Of a stretch of 64,000 bases of DNA, positions 8,351 to 17,238 are shown piece by piece. The notes below the pieces were generated by a model. The model did no database searches. It had not been told where the DNA came from and saw only the letters and a program-made list of their open reading frames with translations. The DNA lies in the NCBI GenBank assembly GCA_031255855.1, contig JAIRRS010000001.1, forward strand, positions 1 to 64,000. Reading direction: 5' to 3'. Origin of the DNA: Tannerellaceae bacterium. GTDB taxonomy: Bacteria; Bacteroidota; Bacteroidia; Bacteroidales; Tannerellaceae. Position 1 is the stretch's first letter. Every line of letters starts with the position of its first letter. The position numbers and the translations under genes were made by a program.

Positions 8351-10672
8351 ATGAAATATTTTATATTTACTTTCATACTGCTTGCCGGTATGATTCAAAA
8401 CTCTTTTGCTCAAAATATTGATATAAGAGGAATTGTAAGAGACGCGAAAAATCGTGAACCGGCAGTGTTCGCAAACATCGTTTTACAAACAACAGACTCA
8501 ATGTTTGTAAAAGGAACCACGACAGATTCAAACGGACATTTTTCCATCCAGGATGTCAAACCGAGCAATTATCTGCTGGTTGTGTCATCGTTAGGTTATA
8601 AAACAAAATACCTGCCTGTAAATGAAAGTGGCAAAGATATTTTATTAGAAAGTATCCTATTGGAAGAAGAATTAATTTCATTGTCGAATGTGACTGTAAA
8701 TGCTTCCAATATGAGTAGCCGGATTGACAAAAAAGTTATTTATCCTTCTGAACGTCAGTTAAAAGCATCTACAAATGGGGTGGATTTATTACAACAGTTA
8801 ATGCTTCCTAAATTGCAAGTAAATCCTCTTTTTAACGAAGTGAGCTTACCTGGAGGCGGTGAATTGCAATACCGTATAAATGGTGTGAAAGTTGAAGCAC
8901 AAGATATTATCGCTTTGCAACCGGCAGATATCATCCGTGTGGAATTTTATGATAATCCGGGATTGCGGTACGGTAATGCCGAGGTGGTACTCGATTATAT
9001 TGTACGTCGGCCGGAGACCGGGGGAAGTTTTGGTGTTAATCTGGATAATAGCCCGTTTATTGCGTGGGGGAACAATGGCCTGAATGCAAAATTGAATCAT
9101 AAAAAGTCGGAATTTGGAATAAACTATGGTATCAGCCATCGTGACTTTTATAAAATGTGGCGTGATAATGAAGAAAACTTCACTTTTGCCGACGGTACTA
9201 CATTCCAACGAAGGGAAATAGGGGAACCGGGGCATGGCGAGATGTACTGGCAAAGTCTAAATGGAACCTATAGTTACCAAGACGAACAAAAAATGTTCAG
9301 CGCCACAGTCCGCCATTATGGGAGTAATAGTCCACACATGGATTATAAAGGCTCTTTATATAATGTCGCAAATCCGTTTGATGCGGTATATATGATTGAC
9401 AAGTCTTCAAACAAGACAAATCGGCCGGCATTAGACTTATATTATCAACACAATCTTAAAAACGGCCAAACAATCGTCTTGAATGCTGTAGGAACGTATA
9501 ATTATACCAACAACGAACGGATGTATCAGGAGAGTCGGGAAAATAGAGTCTTGACCGATGTAAATAGTTTGGTTGTCGGGAAAAAATATTCTTTTATAGG
9601 AGAAGGCATTTATGAAAAAAAATTCGGTATTAACCGTTTAAGTGCAGGATTGAAGCATATGCAAGCTACTTCTGATAACGAATATAAAAATGGTGTTGAT
9701 TATTTAACGAAAATGAATCAGGCCGAAACATTTTTGTATTCAGAATTCAAAGGTAGGGTACAAGAACTGGATTATACCGCAGGCGTAGGTGTGACTCGTT
9801 CGCATTTTGGACAGGATGGCGACGATAGCGGATATAACTATTATACATTCAACCCTCGCTTGGTGTTACAATATGCTCTGCCGGGAAAATCGTCCATACG
9901 TCTAAAAGCGGATATTAGTAATGGAAGCCCCCAACTGTCTGACTTAAGTAATGTGGAAGTAACGATTGATTCGGTGCAAATACAAAGAGGGAATCCTCAC
10001 CTCCGGCCTTTTTTACGCTATCGAGCCGAGTTGACATACGAATTAGAAAAGGGCGTTTTTTATGGAAACCTTTGGAATATTTACGAATATCAGCCGGATG
10101 CAATTATGGATGAAAAACGATTGGAAGGACATAAAATTGTCCAGACATGGGATAACCAGAAAAACTGGCAACGATTGGCAAGCCGGTTGATGATTCGTGT
10201 CGGTCCGGTAAAGGATATTCTGCAATTATCTGTAACAGGCGGAGTAAACCACTATATTAGTAATGGAAACACCTATAACCATACCTATACCAACTGGTTT
10301 ATGAATGGTGATATATCTGCCGTGTATAAGAAGGTTTCATTAGGATTTGGCGTCATGACCAATTGGAATTGGTTTTATGGCGAAACAATGAATGGCGGTG
10401 AAAACTTACATTATGCCATGTTGAGTTATAAGCATAAAAATCTTGCAATAGCTTTTAGTATGTATAATCCGTTTGTGGATAATTATAAACAGGATACCGG
10501 AAACTGGTCGCGGTACGCCTCTTACCACAGAAGTAATTATATTAAAGAAAGCTCGCGGATGATTGCTGTCCGCGTAGCGTGGAATTTCTCTTTTGGAAGA
10601 ACGTTTAAAGCAGAACAAAAGAGAATCAATAATGCCGACGACGATTCAGGCGTGATGAGTTCCGGGAAATAG
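8351..10672 (+). CDS. TonB-dependent-receptor-like outer-membrane beta-barrel protein
   Basis: The 773-residue protein starts at the ATG at 8351, where a good signal peptide begins (MKYFIFTFILL, cleaved after NSFA). Residues about 20-115 form a carboxypeptidase-regulatory-like beta sandwich (DIRGIVRDAKNREPAVFANI), the usual N-terminal extension of Bacteroidetes receptors. A reduced plug follows, with LNVE-type segments, then a barrel of about 550 residues with alternating aromatic strands. It resembles the outer-membrane beta-barrel family that lacks a partner SusD lipoprotein, and none is next to it. The ligand is unknown. An upstream in-frame ATG at 8300 would put 17 residues before the signal peptide and is unlikely. 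Confidence 0.85.
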   Translation: MKYFIFTFILLAGMIQNSFAQNIDIRGIVRDAKNREPAVFANIVLQTTDSMFVKGTTTDSNGHFSIQDVKPSNYLLVVSSLGYKTKYLPVNESGKDILLESILLEEELISLSNVTVNASNMSSRIDKKVIYPSERQLKASTNGVDLLQQLMLPKLQVNPLFNEVSLPGGGELQYRINGVKVEAQDIIALQPADIIRVEFYDNPGLRYGNAEVVLDYIVRRPETGGSFGVNLDNSPFIAWGNNGLNAKLNHKKSEFGINYGISHRDFYKMWRDNEENFTFADGTTFQRREIGEPGHGEMYWQSLNGTYSYQDEQKMFSATVRHYGSNSPHMDYKGSLYNVANPFDAVYMIDKSSNKTNRPALDLYYQHNLKNGQTIVLNAVGTYNYTNNERMYQESRENRVLTDVNSLVVGKKYSFIGEGIYEKKFGINRLSAGLKHMQATSDNEYKNGVDYLTKMNQAETFLYSEFKGRVQELDYTAGVGVTRSHFGQDGDDSGYNYYTFNPRLVLQYALPGKSSIRLKADISNGSPQLSDLSNVEVTIDSVQIQRGNPHLRPFLRYRAELTYELEKGVFYGNLWNIYEYQPDAIMDEKRLEGHKIVQTWDNQKNWQRLASRLMIRVGPVKDILQLSVTGGVNHYISNGNTYNHTYTNWFMNGDISAVYKKVSLGFGVMTNWNWFYGETMNGGENLHYAMLSYKHKNLAIAFSMYNPFVDNYKQDTGNWSRYASYHRSNYIKESSRMIAVRVAWNFSFGRTFKAEQKRINNADDDSGVMSSGK

Positions 10673-10704
10673 ATGTCTGATTTAAAATGGGGATGAAGCC
10701 GTTT

Positions 10705-11427
10705 TCAAAACCGGAAGTAAATCTTTAACCGTTGTTTGTCTGTTTCCGTAAATTCATCTAACAAATACAGGTCTTCCCATCCGGTTAGTTTTCTCTTCTG
10801 TTTTCGTAATTGGCAGATAATATTCGTTTGTTCCTTGTTTAGGTAAGGATGTCTCAATAATTGTTCGTAGGACAAATGGTTGACAGGCAGTTTCGCGATA
10901 AATGAAGTGTCGGTATGGAACCAGTTTTTCAAAATTTCATATCGTTCTTTGTCCATGCCATATATTTCTTTCAATTGCTCAACGGTGTAAAAACCTCCCA
11001 GTAGATCACGGTATTTGATGATGCGACGGGCAAAGACACTTCCGATACCCGGTACTTTTTTTAAAATGAGCGTATCGGCCGTATTTAATTCTACGATTGT
11101 ACCGGGAGGGTATTTCTCCGTTTTTATATAAGTCCGGCCGTTGTTTTTCTTAAATGATCTCTTTTTGTTGGTTCCAAAGGATGTTTTTTTCCTGTTTGTG
11201 ATGATTTCCTTTTTATTTGGTGATATCGTTTGGGTGGAGTCGATAACTGTTTGTCTGGGTGCGTTTGTTGGATTGACAATGTATTGTGGCTCGGAAGCTG
11301 TTTCCTCTTCTTTTTTGTCATCGACAAGCAATAATAAAATGAAAGCAATTGTAATAAGAATAAGTAATAGGGAGAGAGCTAGCCTTTCTCCCTTTGAGAA
11401 ATAGAATAAGTCTCGCCAATTTTTCAT
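10705..11427 (-). CDS. ComEA-like helix-hairpin-helix DNA-binding protein
   Basis: A 240-residue protein with a short cytoplasmic start, one membrane segment (about 15-36), a basic Thr/Lys-rich linker, and two helix-hairpin-helix regions: residues about 113-170 (LNTADTLILKKVPGIG, FARRIIKYRDLLGGF) and a degenerate one at about 180-238. This is the layout of ComEA-type proteins, which bind double-stranded DNA outside the inner membrane; a role in DNA uptake is known for the family but not shown here. It is the last gene of a minus-strand run (tcdA, lolD, SNF transporter, comEA), 35 bp after the transporter. Confidence 0.85.
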   Translation of the reverse strand: MKNWRDLFYFSKGERLALSLLLILITIAFILLLLVDDKKEEETASEPQYIVNPTNAPRQTVIDSTQTISPNKKEIITNRKKTSFGTNKKRSFKKNNGRTYIKTEKYPPGTIVELNTADTLILKKVPGIGSVFARRIIKYRDLLGGFYTVEQLKEIYGMDKERYEILKNWFHTDTSFIAKLPVNHLSYEQLLRHPYLNKEQTNIICQLRKQKRKLTGWEDLYLLDEFTETDKQRLKIYFRF

Positions 11428-11462
11428 GTTAAGGTCTCATTATTAAAGGTTATTTATTCAAA

Positions 11463-12833
11463 TTAGAATATGCTTTTCAGCCAGTTGATAATTCCTAATT
11501 CATGAAGGAAAATAAGGCCGATGCCAACCGGGGCAATATATTTCATAAAAAATGCGTAGATGTTGAACAATGAAAACGTGATTGTTCCTTGGTTCGTTAA
11601 TTCGGCCTTTAATATTTTTTTGTCAATCCTTCTTCCTATAAAGATGCAAATCAGCATCCCTCCGAAAGGAAGCATTATCTTAGCTGTTATATAATCCAGG
11701 AAGTCAAAGAAGGTAAGACCTAAAATCGTGTGTTCTTTCCATACTCCTATAGAGAGAGAACTGATTACTCCTAAAATTAATGCACCGACAGAAACAAGGG
11801 TTGCGGCTTTTTTACGCGACATTTTATGTTCTTCCAACAGATAAGCTGTTGCTACTTCGTGGAGTGAAATGGTGGAGGTCAAAGCTGCTACAGCTAATAA
11901 TAAAAAGAAAATAGACGACCATATTTCACCTAAAAACATCTGCCCGAATACGTTTGGAAGGGTAATGAAAACAAGTCTGGCGCCTTCGGTCGGTTCAATA
12001 TTAAAACTAAAGACAGCCGGGAAAATCATTATTCCCGCCAGCAATGCCACTAATGTGTCAAGAATGGTTACTTCTACAGCTGTCCGTTGCAGGTTGGTCG
12101 TCTTGGAAAAATACGAAGAATATGTGATCAAACAGCCCATTCCAATACTGAGTGAAAAAAATGCTTGTCCCATTGCGCTTAAAATAACGGAAGAAGATAT
12201 TTTGCTGAAGTCAGGTTTGAATAAAAAGATAAGCCCTTTTCCGGCGTTTGGCAACATGACGGAGCGGATACATAAAATGACGAGAATCAGGAAGAGCATC
12301 GGCATCATAATCTTTGAAGCACGTTCAATTCCTTTTTTTACACCTGAAACGATAATGAAATGTGTCAAAGCAATAAATGCAATTGTCCAAAAAATAGGTC
12401 GGTAGATATCAGACGAAAAGTTTGCGAAATCATCTGCAAATTCCGTGGTAGACTTGCCGCTTAATGAACCGGTTACCGCTTGGATGATATATTCCAATGT
12501 CCATCCGGACACAACAGCATAAAATCCCAGAATAAGGAAAGCAGCCAATACGCCATTGTAGCCAATGATACTCCACGTCGAATTTGGAGCAAGAGATTTG
12601 AATGCTCCCGCTGCATTCCGTTGGGTGTTTCGTCCGATGAAAAACTCGGTCAGCATGACCGGAAGTCCTAAGGCCAAAATACAGGCAATGTAAACAAGCA
12701 AAAAAGCCGCACCTCCATTCTCGCCGACCATATACGGGAACCTCCAGATATTGCCAAGACCCACGGCCGAACCCACTGTTGCAAATACTACTCCTAATTT
12801 ACTTCCAAAAGTAACTCTGTTTTTATTTGTCAT
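11463..12833 (-). CDS. Sodium-dependent transporter of the SNF (NSS) family
   Basis: This 456-residue inner-membrane protein has 11 to 12 hydrophobic segments. The first holds GSAVGLGNIWRFPYMVGENG (residues about 21-40), the hallmark of neurotransmitter:sodium symporters and the site of sodium and substrate binding. Bacterial members such as LeuT and TnaT import amino acids with sodium; the substrate here cannot be told. Length is normal for the prokaryotic family. It lies 12 bp after lolD, so it is likely translated from the same message. Confidence 0.93.
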   Translation of the reverse strand: MTNKNRVTFGSKLGVVFATVGSAVGLGNIWRFPYMVGENGGAAFLLVYIACILALGLPVMLTEFFIGRNTQRNAAGAFKSLAPNSTWSIIGYNGVLAAFLILGFYAVVSGWTLEYIIQAVTGSLSGKSTTEFADDFANFSSDIYRPIFWTIAFIALTHFIIVSGVKKGIERASKIMMPMLFLILVILCIRSVMLPNAGKGLIFLFKPDFSKISSSVILSAMGQAFFSLSIGMGCLITYSSYFSKTTNLQRTAVEVTILDTLVALLAGIMIFPAVFSFNIEPTEGARLVFITLPNVFGQMFLGEIWSSIFFLLLAVAALTSTISLHEVATAYLLEEHKMSRKKAATLVSVGALILGVISSLSIGVWKEHTILGLTFFDFLDYITAKIMLPFGGMLICIFIGRRIDKKILKAELTNQGTITFSLFNIYAFFMKYIAPVGIGLIFLHELGIINWLKSIF

Positions 12834-12845
12834 AATCGTCTTGTT

Positions 12846-13502
12846 TTATTCTTTTACAAGTCCGTCTTTTATATGAATTATACGGTCTGTATGTTTTGCT
12901 AATTGTTCATCATGAGTGACAATGACGAATGTTTGTTTCATTTGATCTCTGAGCTCGAAGAAAAGAGCATGTAATTCTTCCTTGTTTTTTGTATCTAAAC
13001 TTCCCGAAGGCTCGTCGGCAAGGACTACAGCTGGTTCATTAATTAATGCGCGGGCTACTGCCACCCGTTGTTTTTCCCCACCGGAAAGCTCCGCTGGTTT
13101 ATGTGTCATCCTGTCGGAAAGTTTCAGGAAATTTAAAATGTCTTTGGCTTTCCTCTCGGCTGAAGGTGGCTTCATCCTTCCGATTAAGGCTGGTATCATC
13201 ACATTTTCCAAAGCAGTGAATTCAGGTAATAATTGATGGAATTGGAAAACGAACCCAATATTTTGATTCCGGAAAGCGGCTAATTCTTTGTCTTTCAAAT
13301 GTCCGGTTTTTGTTCCGTTTATTATCAGTTCTCCTCTGTCCGGCGAATCCAATGTTCCAATGATTTGTAATAGCGTTGTTTTTCCTGCTCCGCTTGGCCC
13401 GACAATAGCTACTATTTCGCTTTTGCCAATCTCAAGGTCAATGCCTTTTAGCACTTGCAGGCTTCCGAAGCTTTTTGTAATACCTCTGGTTTGTATCATC
13501 AT
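12846..13502 (-). CDS. ABC transporter ATP-binding protein, LolD/MacB type
   Basis: With the ATG at 13502 the protein is 218 residues, the usual LolD length; that start is 1 bp past the tcdA stop. Walker [10 protein letters not shown], signature [15 protein letters not shown] and Walker [10 protein letters not shown] are all intact. [20 protein letters not shown] is typical of the LolD/MacB/FtsE branch, which powers extraction of lipoproteins or other export without moving substrate through a channel. No LolC/LolE permease is nearby, so its partner must be encoded elsewhere. A longer reading from 13523 would overlap tcdA. Confidence 0.9.
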   Translation of the reverse strand: MMIQTRGITKSFGSLQVLKGIDLEIGKSEIVAIVGPSGAGKTTLLQIIGTLDSPDRGELIINGTKTGHLKDKELAAFRNQNIGFVFQFHQLLPEFTALENVMIPALIGRMKPPSAERKAKDILNFLKLSDRMTHKPAELSGGEKQRVAVARALINEPAVVLADEPSGSLDTKNKEELHALFFELRDQMKQTFVIVTHDEQLAKHTDRIIHIKDGLVKE

Positions 13503-13503
13503 T

Positions 13504-14217
13504 TTAAAGATTGCGTATAACATAGGATGCTAAAAAGCAGCCAAATATGGCAGGCATGTAAGACACCGTGCCGGCTGTTGTGCGCTTGCATTCTTCACCT
13601 TCTACTTCTATGATTGCTTCGTGATCAGGTATTTCTGTGGAAAACACGACAGGTATGCCTTTGTTTATTCCTTTATGTCTCAAACGTTTCCTCACGGCTT
13701 TCGCTAGTCCGCAATTCATTGTTTTCGAGATATCCGCAATCCTTACTTGGGAAGGGTCGGCTTTTGCTCCCGCACCCATTGATGAAATAACCGGAATTCG
13801 CATACGGACAGCATTATAAAGCAAATATATCTTAGGGCTAAGAGAGTCAATGGCATCGACAATAAAATCAAAACGGGCGGAAGACAGAACTTCTTCTGTC
13901 CGTTCATCACGTAAAAACTCGTTGATAACTGTTAGTTCAAGTTCCGGGTTGATGTCTAGCAATCGTTCTCCCATTACCTTTGCCTTGGATTTTCCCAAGG
14001 TGGAGTGTAGCGCGGGAAGTTGCCTGTTTAAATTGCTTTCGTTGATAGTATCAGCATCTACAAGGGTCATTTTCCCGACTCCGGCTCTGCAAATTTGTTC
14101 CGCAGCGTAAGCTCCTACACCGCCTAACCCTACTACCAATATATGGCAGCGGGACAAATATTTCATCCGTTCGTTGCCCAACAATAATTCCGTGCGGGAA
14201 TTCCAGTGATAACTCAT
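13504..14217 (-). CDS. tcdA: tRNA threonylcarbamoyladenosine dehydratase (TcdA/CsdL)
   Basis: This 237-residue E1-like enzyme uses ATP to cyclise t6A to ct6A at tRNA position 37. The nucleotide-binding [19 protein letters not shown] (residues about 30-48) and the [14 protein letters not shown] segment are those of the ThiF/MoeB/TcdA superfamily. The length and the [19 protein letters not shown] segment point to TcdA rather than to ThiF or MoeB, and no thiazole or molybdopterin genes are near. It opens the tcdA-lolD-SNF-comEA run. Confidence 0.9.
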   Translation of the reverse strand: MSYHWNSRTELLLGNERMKYLSRCHILVVGLGGVGAYAAEQICRAGVGKMTLVDADTINESNLNRQLPALHSTLGKSKAKVMGERLLDINPELELTVINEFLRDERTEEVLSSARFDFIVDAIDSLSPKIYLLYNAVRMRIPVISSMGAGAKADPSQVRIADISKTMNCGLAKAVRKRLRHKGINKGIPVVFSTEIPDHEAIIEVEGEECKRTTAGTVSYMPAIFGCFLASYVIRNL

Positions 14218-14253
14218 GCTTACATTATTTGTATGCGAAAGTAAGAAAAAGAA

Positions 14254-15738
14254 TTACTCGTAGACTGCTTTATACCAATCTAATTGTCTATACCAATTAT
14301 TTAATTCAGTAAGTTCTTTCCGGGGGGGGTAAACAGAAAGCCCGGAATAGGTTTTGACCGGTATTCCTTCATTTCCACCTGTAGCCTGACAGTAAATTCT
14401 CTCTGTTGTGCTTTTGTAGATTATCGCTTTATCTAAAGCAGACTGGAGTTCGGATTTTTGAACAGGTGTTGCTAAATGTTCCATGACGTTGCCGAAATCA
14501 AATAATTCGGAAGGTGAACGTGATAAATAAGTCAGGATTTGCAGGTCGGAGAATGGCAAGTTATACATGGCTTGTTCGCTACCGGCAGAAGAAATGATTT
14601 CTTTCGTCGTTTGGGCAACTCTTTCCAATTTGCTTGTTTCCACTACGGATAAATTACCGAAAGGATGTACATAATGTGAATAGTAATTATGAAAATCATC
14701 CACAATCTTCTTTAAATCAACAGTAGGTTGAAATAAATACGGTAGAACCGCCTTGTAAGGGAAACCGCTTCCCATAATTTCGGATGCTGAAGAGATGATA
14801 TAATCGGCTGTATTCCGGAGTTCATAAATCACTTCGATGGAACCCATACTGCAAGCATCAAAAAGCAGAAAGTTAAAGAAATGATTCGGCAAAGCTCCTG
14901 CCAGTTCGCCAATCTCCATGCTTTTTCTATCCTCTTCCCCAAACGAACGTAACATATCCCGGAAATCGTTCGGCATCCAGGCAGAACCATGGCTGGATAA
15001 AATCATCCCATAGCTGTCGGCTGGGTATAAAGAGACAACCTCGTTTAATATTTCTTTCATGGTTTGAGGCGAAATCGCGCTTTTTCCGGTGTAATTGCGG
15101 ACATTTTCGCGAATACCTTTTTCCATGCCTGGTTTTATTTCAAAAAGTTCAGCTTCATTTTTGTTTTTTGAATAAAAGACAACCAATTTACCGTTATCGA
15201 GGTTTTGAAAAGTTGCTGAAGAGATCATATCTTCAACATTCTTGGTGATGTATGGGTCAAGATTACTTGCAATAACATATAATAGAATCGTTCTGCTGGC
15301 AAAATCATTTTCAGATTCAAGAATTTTTCCATCTGCTTTTGTCGCTAGTTGGATTATTGGGATTTCAACTTTCTCGCCGGCACATGAAATAGTAATTATT
15401 GCGTTACGGCGTTCTCTTGTATAATTCTTATTGAAAGATACGAATATAGTAAAAGTTCCGGCTTCCCCGTCGTAAAGGTTTACGTCAATCCAATCCGGTT
15501 TATTGTTGTTACTTTCTTCTGATATGTTAATTGTCCAGGGCGCTTTTGTTGTTAAGGCGAATGCTCCTGCCCGTTCATTCGCGAATAGTTCCGAATTGAG
15601 TTGATGTATGTCAGAAATCGTGATATTATTGTTTACTTCATTTTCATGTGTACAACCTGTAGACAATAAAAAAAGGAAGGAAAGAAACCAAATATGTTTT
15701 TTTAACAAACAACGATTGAATTTTCTTATATTTTTCAT
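14254..15738 (-). CDS. Clostripain-family (C11) cysteine peptidase lipoprotein with BACON domain
   Basis: Read from the ATG at 15738 the protein is 494 residues with a lipoprotein signal (LLSTGC, Cys29). Residues about 45-135 form a BACON-like domain (TTKAPWTINI, then WIDV). The rest is a C11 peptidase with His250 (LSSHGSAW) and Cys296 (FDACSMG), the catalytic pair, so it should be active; clostripains cut after Arg or Lys. BACON domains often bind mucin or glycans, which fits a gut surface enzyme. A run of eight C in the coding strand (14329-14322) lies about 23 codons from the end. A TATCTTTG box at 15767-15760 puts the transcript start near 15753, downstream of the alternative ATG at 15762, which supports the shorter form. 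Confidence 0.9.
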   Translation of the reverse strand: MKNIRKFNRCLLKKHIWFLSFLFLLSTGCTHENEVNNNITISDIHQLNSELFANERAGAFALTTKAPWTINISEESNNNKPDWIDVNLYDGEAGTFTIFVSFNKNYTRERRNAIITISCAGEKVEIPIIQLATKADGKILESENDFASRTILLYVIASNLDPYITKNVEDMISSATFQNLDNGKLVVFYSKNKNEAELFEIKPGMEKGIRENVRNYTGKSAISPQTMKEILNEVVSLYPADSYGMILSSHGSAWMPNDFRDMLRSFGEEDRKSMEIGELAGALPNHFFNFLLFDACSMGSIEVIYELRNTADYIISSASEIMGSGFPYKAVLPYLFQPTVDLKKIVDDFHNYYSHYVHPFGNLSVVETSKLERVAQTTKEIISSAGSEQAMYNLPFSDLQILTYLSRSPSELFDFGNVMEHLATPVQKSELQSALDKAIIYKSTTERIYCQATGGNEGIPVKTYSGLSVYPPRKELTELNNWYRQLDWYKAVYE

Positions 15739-15759
15739 AAGAGATGATTTTTCAGACAA

Positions 15760-15767
15760 CAAAGATA
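15760..15767 (-). promoter_or_regulatory. Promoter -7 box for the clostripain-family gene
   Basis: TATCTTTG on the minus strand fits TAnnTTTG. It predicts a start of transcription near 15753, 15 bp before the chosen ATG at 15738. Confidence 0.5.
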
Positions 15768-15852
15768 TTACTTTTCTTAGACATTTCTATTAAAACGCCT
15801 CATTATCATGTATCTTTTTGTCATCATTTACGTATTTAATGAACTTTTTCTT

Positions 15853-15860
15853 TATATTTG
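15853..15860 (+). promoter_or_regulatory. Promoter -7 box for the DUF3575/DUF3868 pair
   Basis: TATATTTG on the plus strand matches TAnnTTTG and would start transcription near 15867, before the ATG at 15893. The in-frame ATG at 15872 would leave almost no leader, which favours 15893. Confidence 0.5.
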
Positions 15861-15892
15861 CGCATTAATTAATGTACTTAAATATCGTACGT

Positions 15893-16450
15893 ATGAGCAA
15901 AGTATGGTTGGGTCTTCTGCTTTTTATTTGTGTATTTCCTGCTGTGGATGCGCAACGGATTGCCGTGAAGAATAATGTTGTTTATGACGTGGCGGCAACG
16001 CTGAACGTCGGAGCTGAATACGCTATTAATAAGAAATTTTCTATCGATTTGTCCGGTAATTTTAATGGATGGAAAGTTGGTGGAAGATCCTGGCAGCATT
16101 GGATGATTCAGCCAGAGGGACGGTATTGGCTGTTAGAGAGTTTTAACGGTCATTTTTTTGGTGTACATGCCATGTATCTTGATTACGATGTTTCCCGTTT
16201 GGAGGTTTCCATGATGGATTTCAGCCGGAGGAATCAATATGTCGGCACTGCTTATGGGGGAGGTGTGTCGTATGGTTATTCATTATATGTTACTCCACGT
16301 TTTAATATTGAATTCACAGCAGGGATTGGTTACCTGAATTTTGAATACGATAAGACTGTTATTAGAAAGAGCATTGCGGAAGGACGCTTTACGAAAAATT
16401 ATTTCGGACCGACCAAACTTGGTATTAGTGTTATATACATTATCAAATAA
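15893..16450 (+). CDS. DUF3575-family outer-membrane protein
   Basis: From the ATG at 15893 the protein has 185 residues with a signal peptide (cleaved after VDA). The mature part begins with KNNVVYDVAATLNVGAEYAI and alternates Gly and aromatic residues to the end, as expected for a small beta barrel; this is the DUF3575 pattern. In many Bacteroidales genomes DUF3575 and DUF3868 genes sit side by side at the head of Mfa/Fim fimbrial clusters. Here only the pair is present. It lies 8 bp before the DUF3868 gene. Confidence 0.8.
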   Translation: MSKVWLGLLLFICVFPAVDAQRIAVKNNVVYDVAATLNVGAEYAINKKFSIDLSGNFNGWKVGGRSWQHWMIQPEGRYWLLESFNGHFFGVHAMYLDYDVSRLEVSMMDFSRRNQYVGTAYGGGVSYGYSLYVTPRFNIEFTAGIGYLNFEYDKTVIRKSIAEGRFTKNYFGPTKLGISVIYIIK

Positions 16451-16458
16451 CATTGACT

Positions 16459-17235
16459 ATGAAAACAGTATTTTATATAGTAATTAGTATATTGTTTGCC
16501 ATATCTCCTGCTGTTATGGCTCAAGAGGTCGGGACAGTGACCGTTAAGTTAAATTCTGCGAATATAAAAGGCAGATCCTTAAACCTTGACATGGATATCC
16601 GGCTTAATCATATTTATATAGGCAGGTATGAGAGTTTGTCTCTTACTTTGGCTTTAAAAAAAGGAAACGACATTTTGTATTTACCTCCCGTGATTGTGAA
16701 CGGCACGAATAAGCGTAAGATGTTTGAACGTGCTGTGAACCTGTCTGGTTTAGAAGTGGCAAGGGGCGACGCATATGCTGTCTTAAAAAACGACCAGGAT
16801 TTGATTCAATTTCTACCCTATCAAAAGAGTGTGGATTATAAATCATGGATGAATCGTTCACAACTTATTTTGATAGGCGACGTGCTTGATTATAATAACA
16901 GAGTACTTGATTCTTATACCGACGTGCTTGTAAAGTCATTGAGTATAGGCAATCCGAACACAAGAACAAGGAAGTCGGCACAGACTACAACAACGGAATC
17001 AAACCGTACTGCCACACCGGCTGCCCAGCAATCAACTATGCAACCTGTGGATAAAGTACAACAGTATTTACAACAACAGCAACGGCAATCACCTCCTCCT
17101 TTAATGTATAGACAAGGAGAGTATCCTTCTCAACAATATTTCGAACAACAACAACAGCCTCAATCTCAATCTCAACCCCAATCTCAGCCTCAATCTCAAC
17201 CCCGGCAACAGCAAAGAACGCCGCAAAGAAGATGA
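16459..17235 (+). CDS. DUF3868-like secreted protein with Gln-rich repeat tail
   Basis: From the ATG at 16459 the protein has 258 residues and a signal peptide (cleaved after VMA). Residues about 20-165 look like DUF3868 (VTVKLNSANIKGRSLNLDMD, later LPPVIVNG), the N-terminal domain of fimbria-associated outer-membrane proteins. Family members usually continue into an OmpA-like C-terminal domain. Here that is replaced by a Thr-rich linker and a tail of about 75 residues made mainly of Gln, Pro and Ser, including a Gln-Ser/Gln-Pro stretch encoded by a six-base tandem repeat (about 17158-17205). It ends 3 bp from the convergent leuB stop. Confidence 0.7.
   Translation: MKTVFYIVISILFAISPAVMAQEVGTVTVKLNSANIKGRSLNLDMDIRLNHIYIGRYESLSLTLALKKGNDILYLPPVIVNGTNKRKMFERAVNLSGLEVARGDAYAVLKNDQDLIQFLPYQKSVDYKSWMNRSQLILIGDVLDYNNRVLDSYTDVLVKSLSIGNPNTRTRKSAQTTTTESNRTATPAAQQSTMQPVDKVQQYLQQQQRQSPPPLMYRQGEYPSQQYFEQQQQPQSQSQPQSQPQSQPRQQQRTPQRR
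17158..17205 (+). repeat. In-frame hexanucleotide repeat (CAATCT/CAACCC) in the Gln-rich tail
   Basis: Units of CAATCT, CAGCCT and CAACCC follow one another in frame, coding for Gln-Ser and Gln-Pro. A six-base unit keeps the frame when its copy number changes, so tail length could differ between strains. Confidence 0.7.
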
Positions 17236-17238
17236 AAT

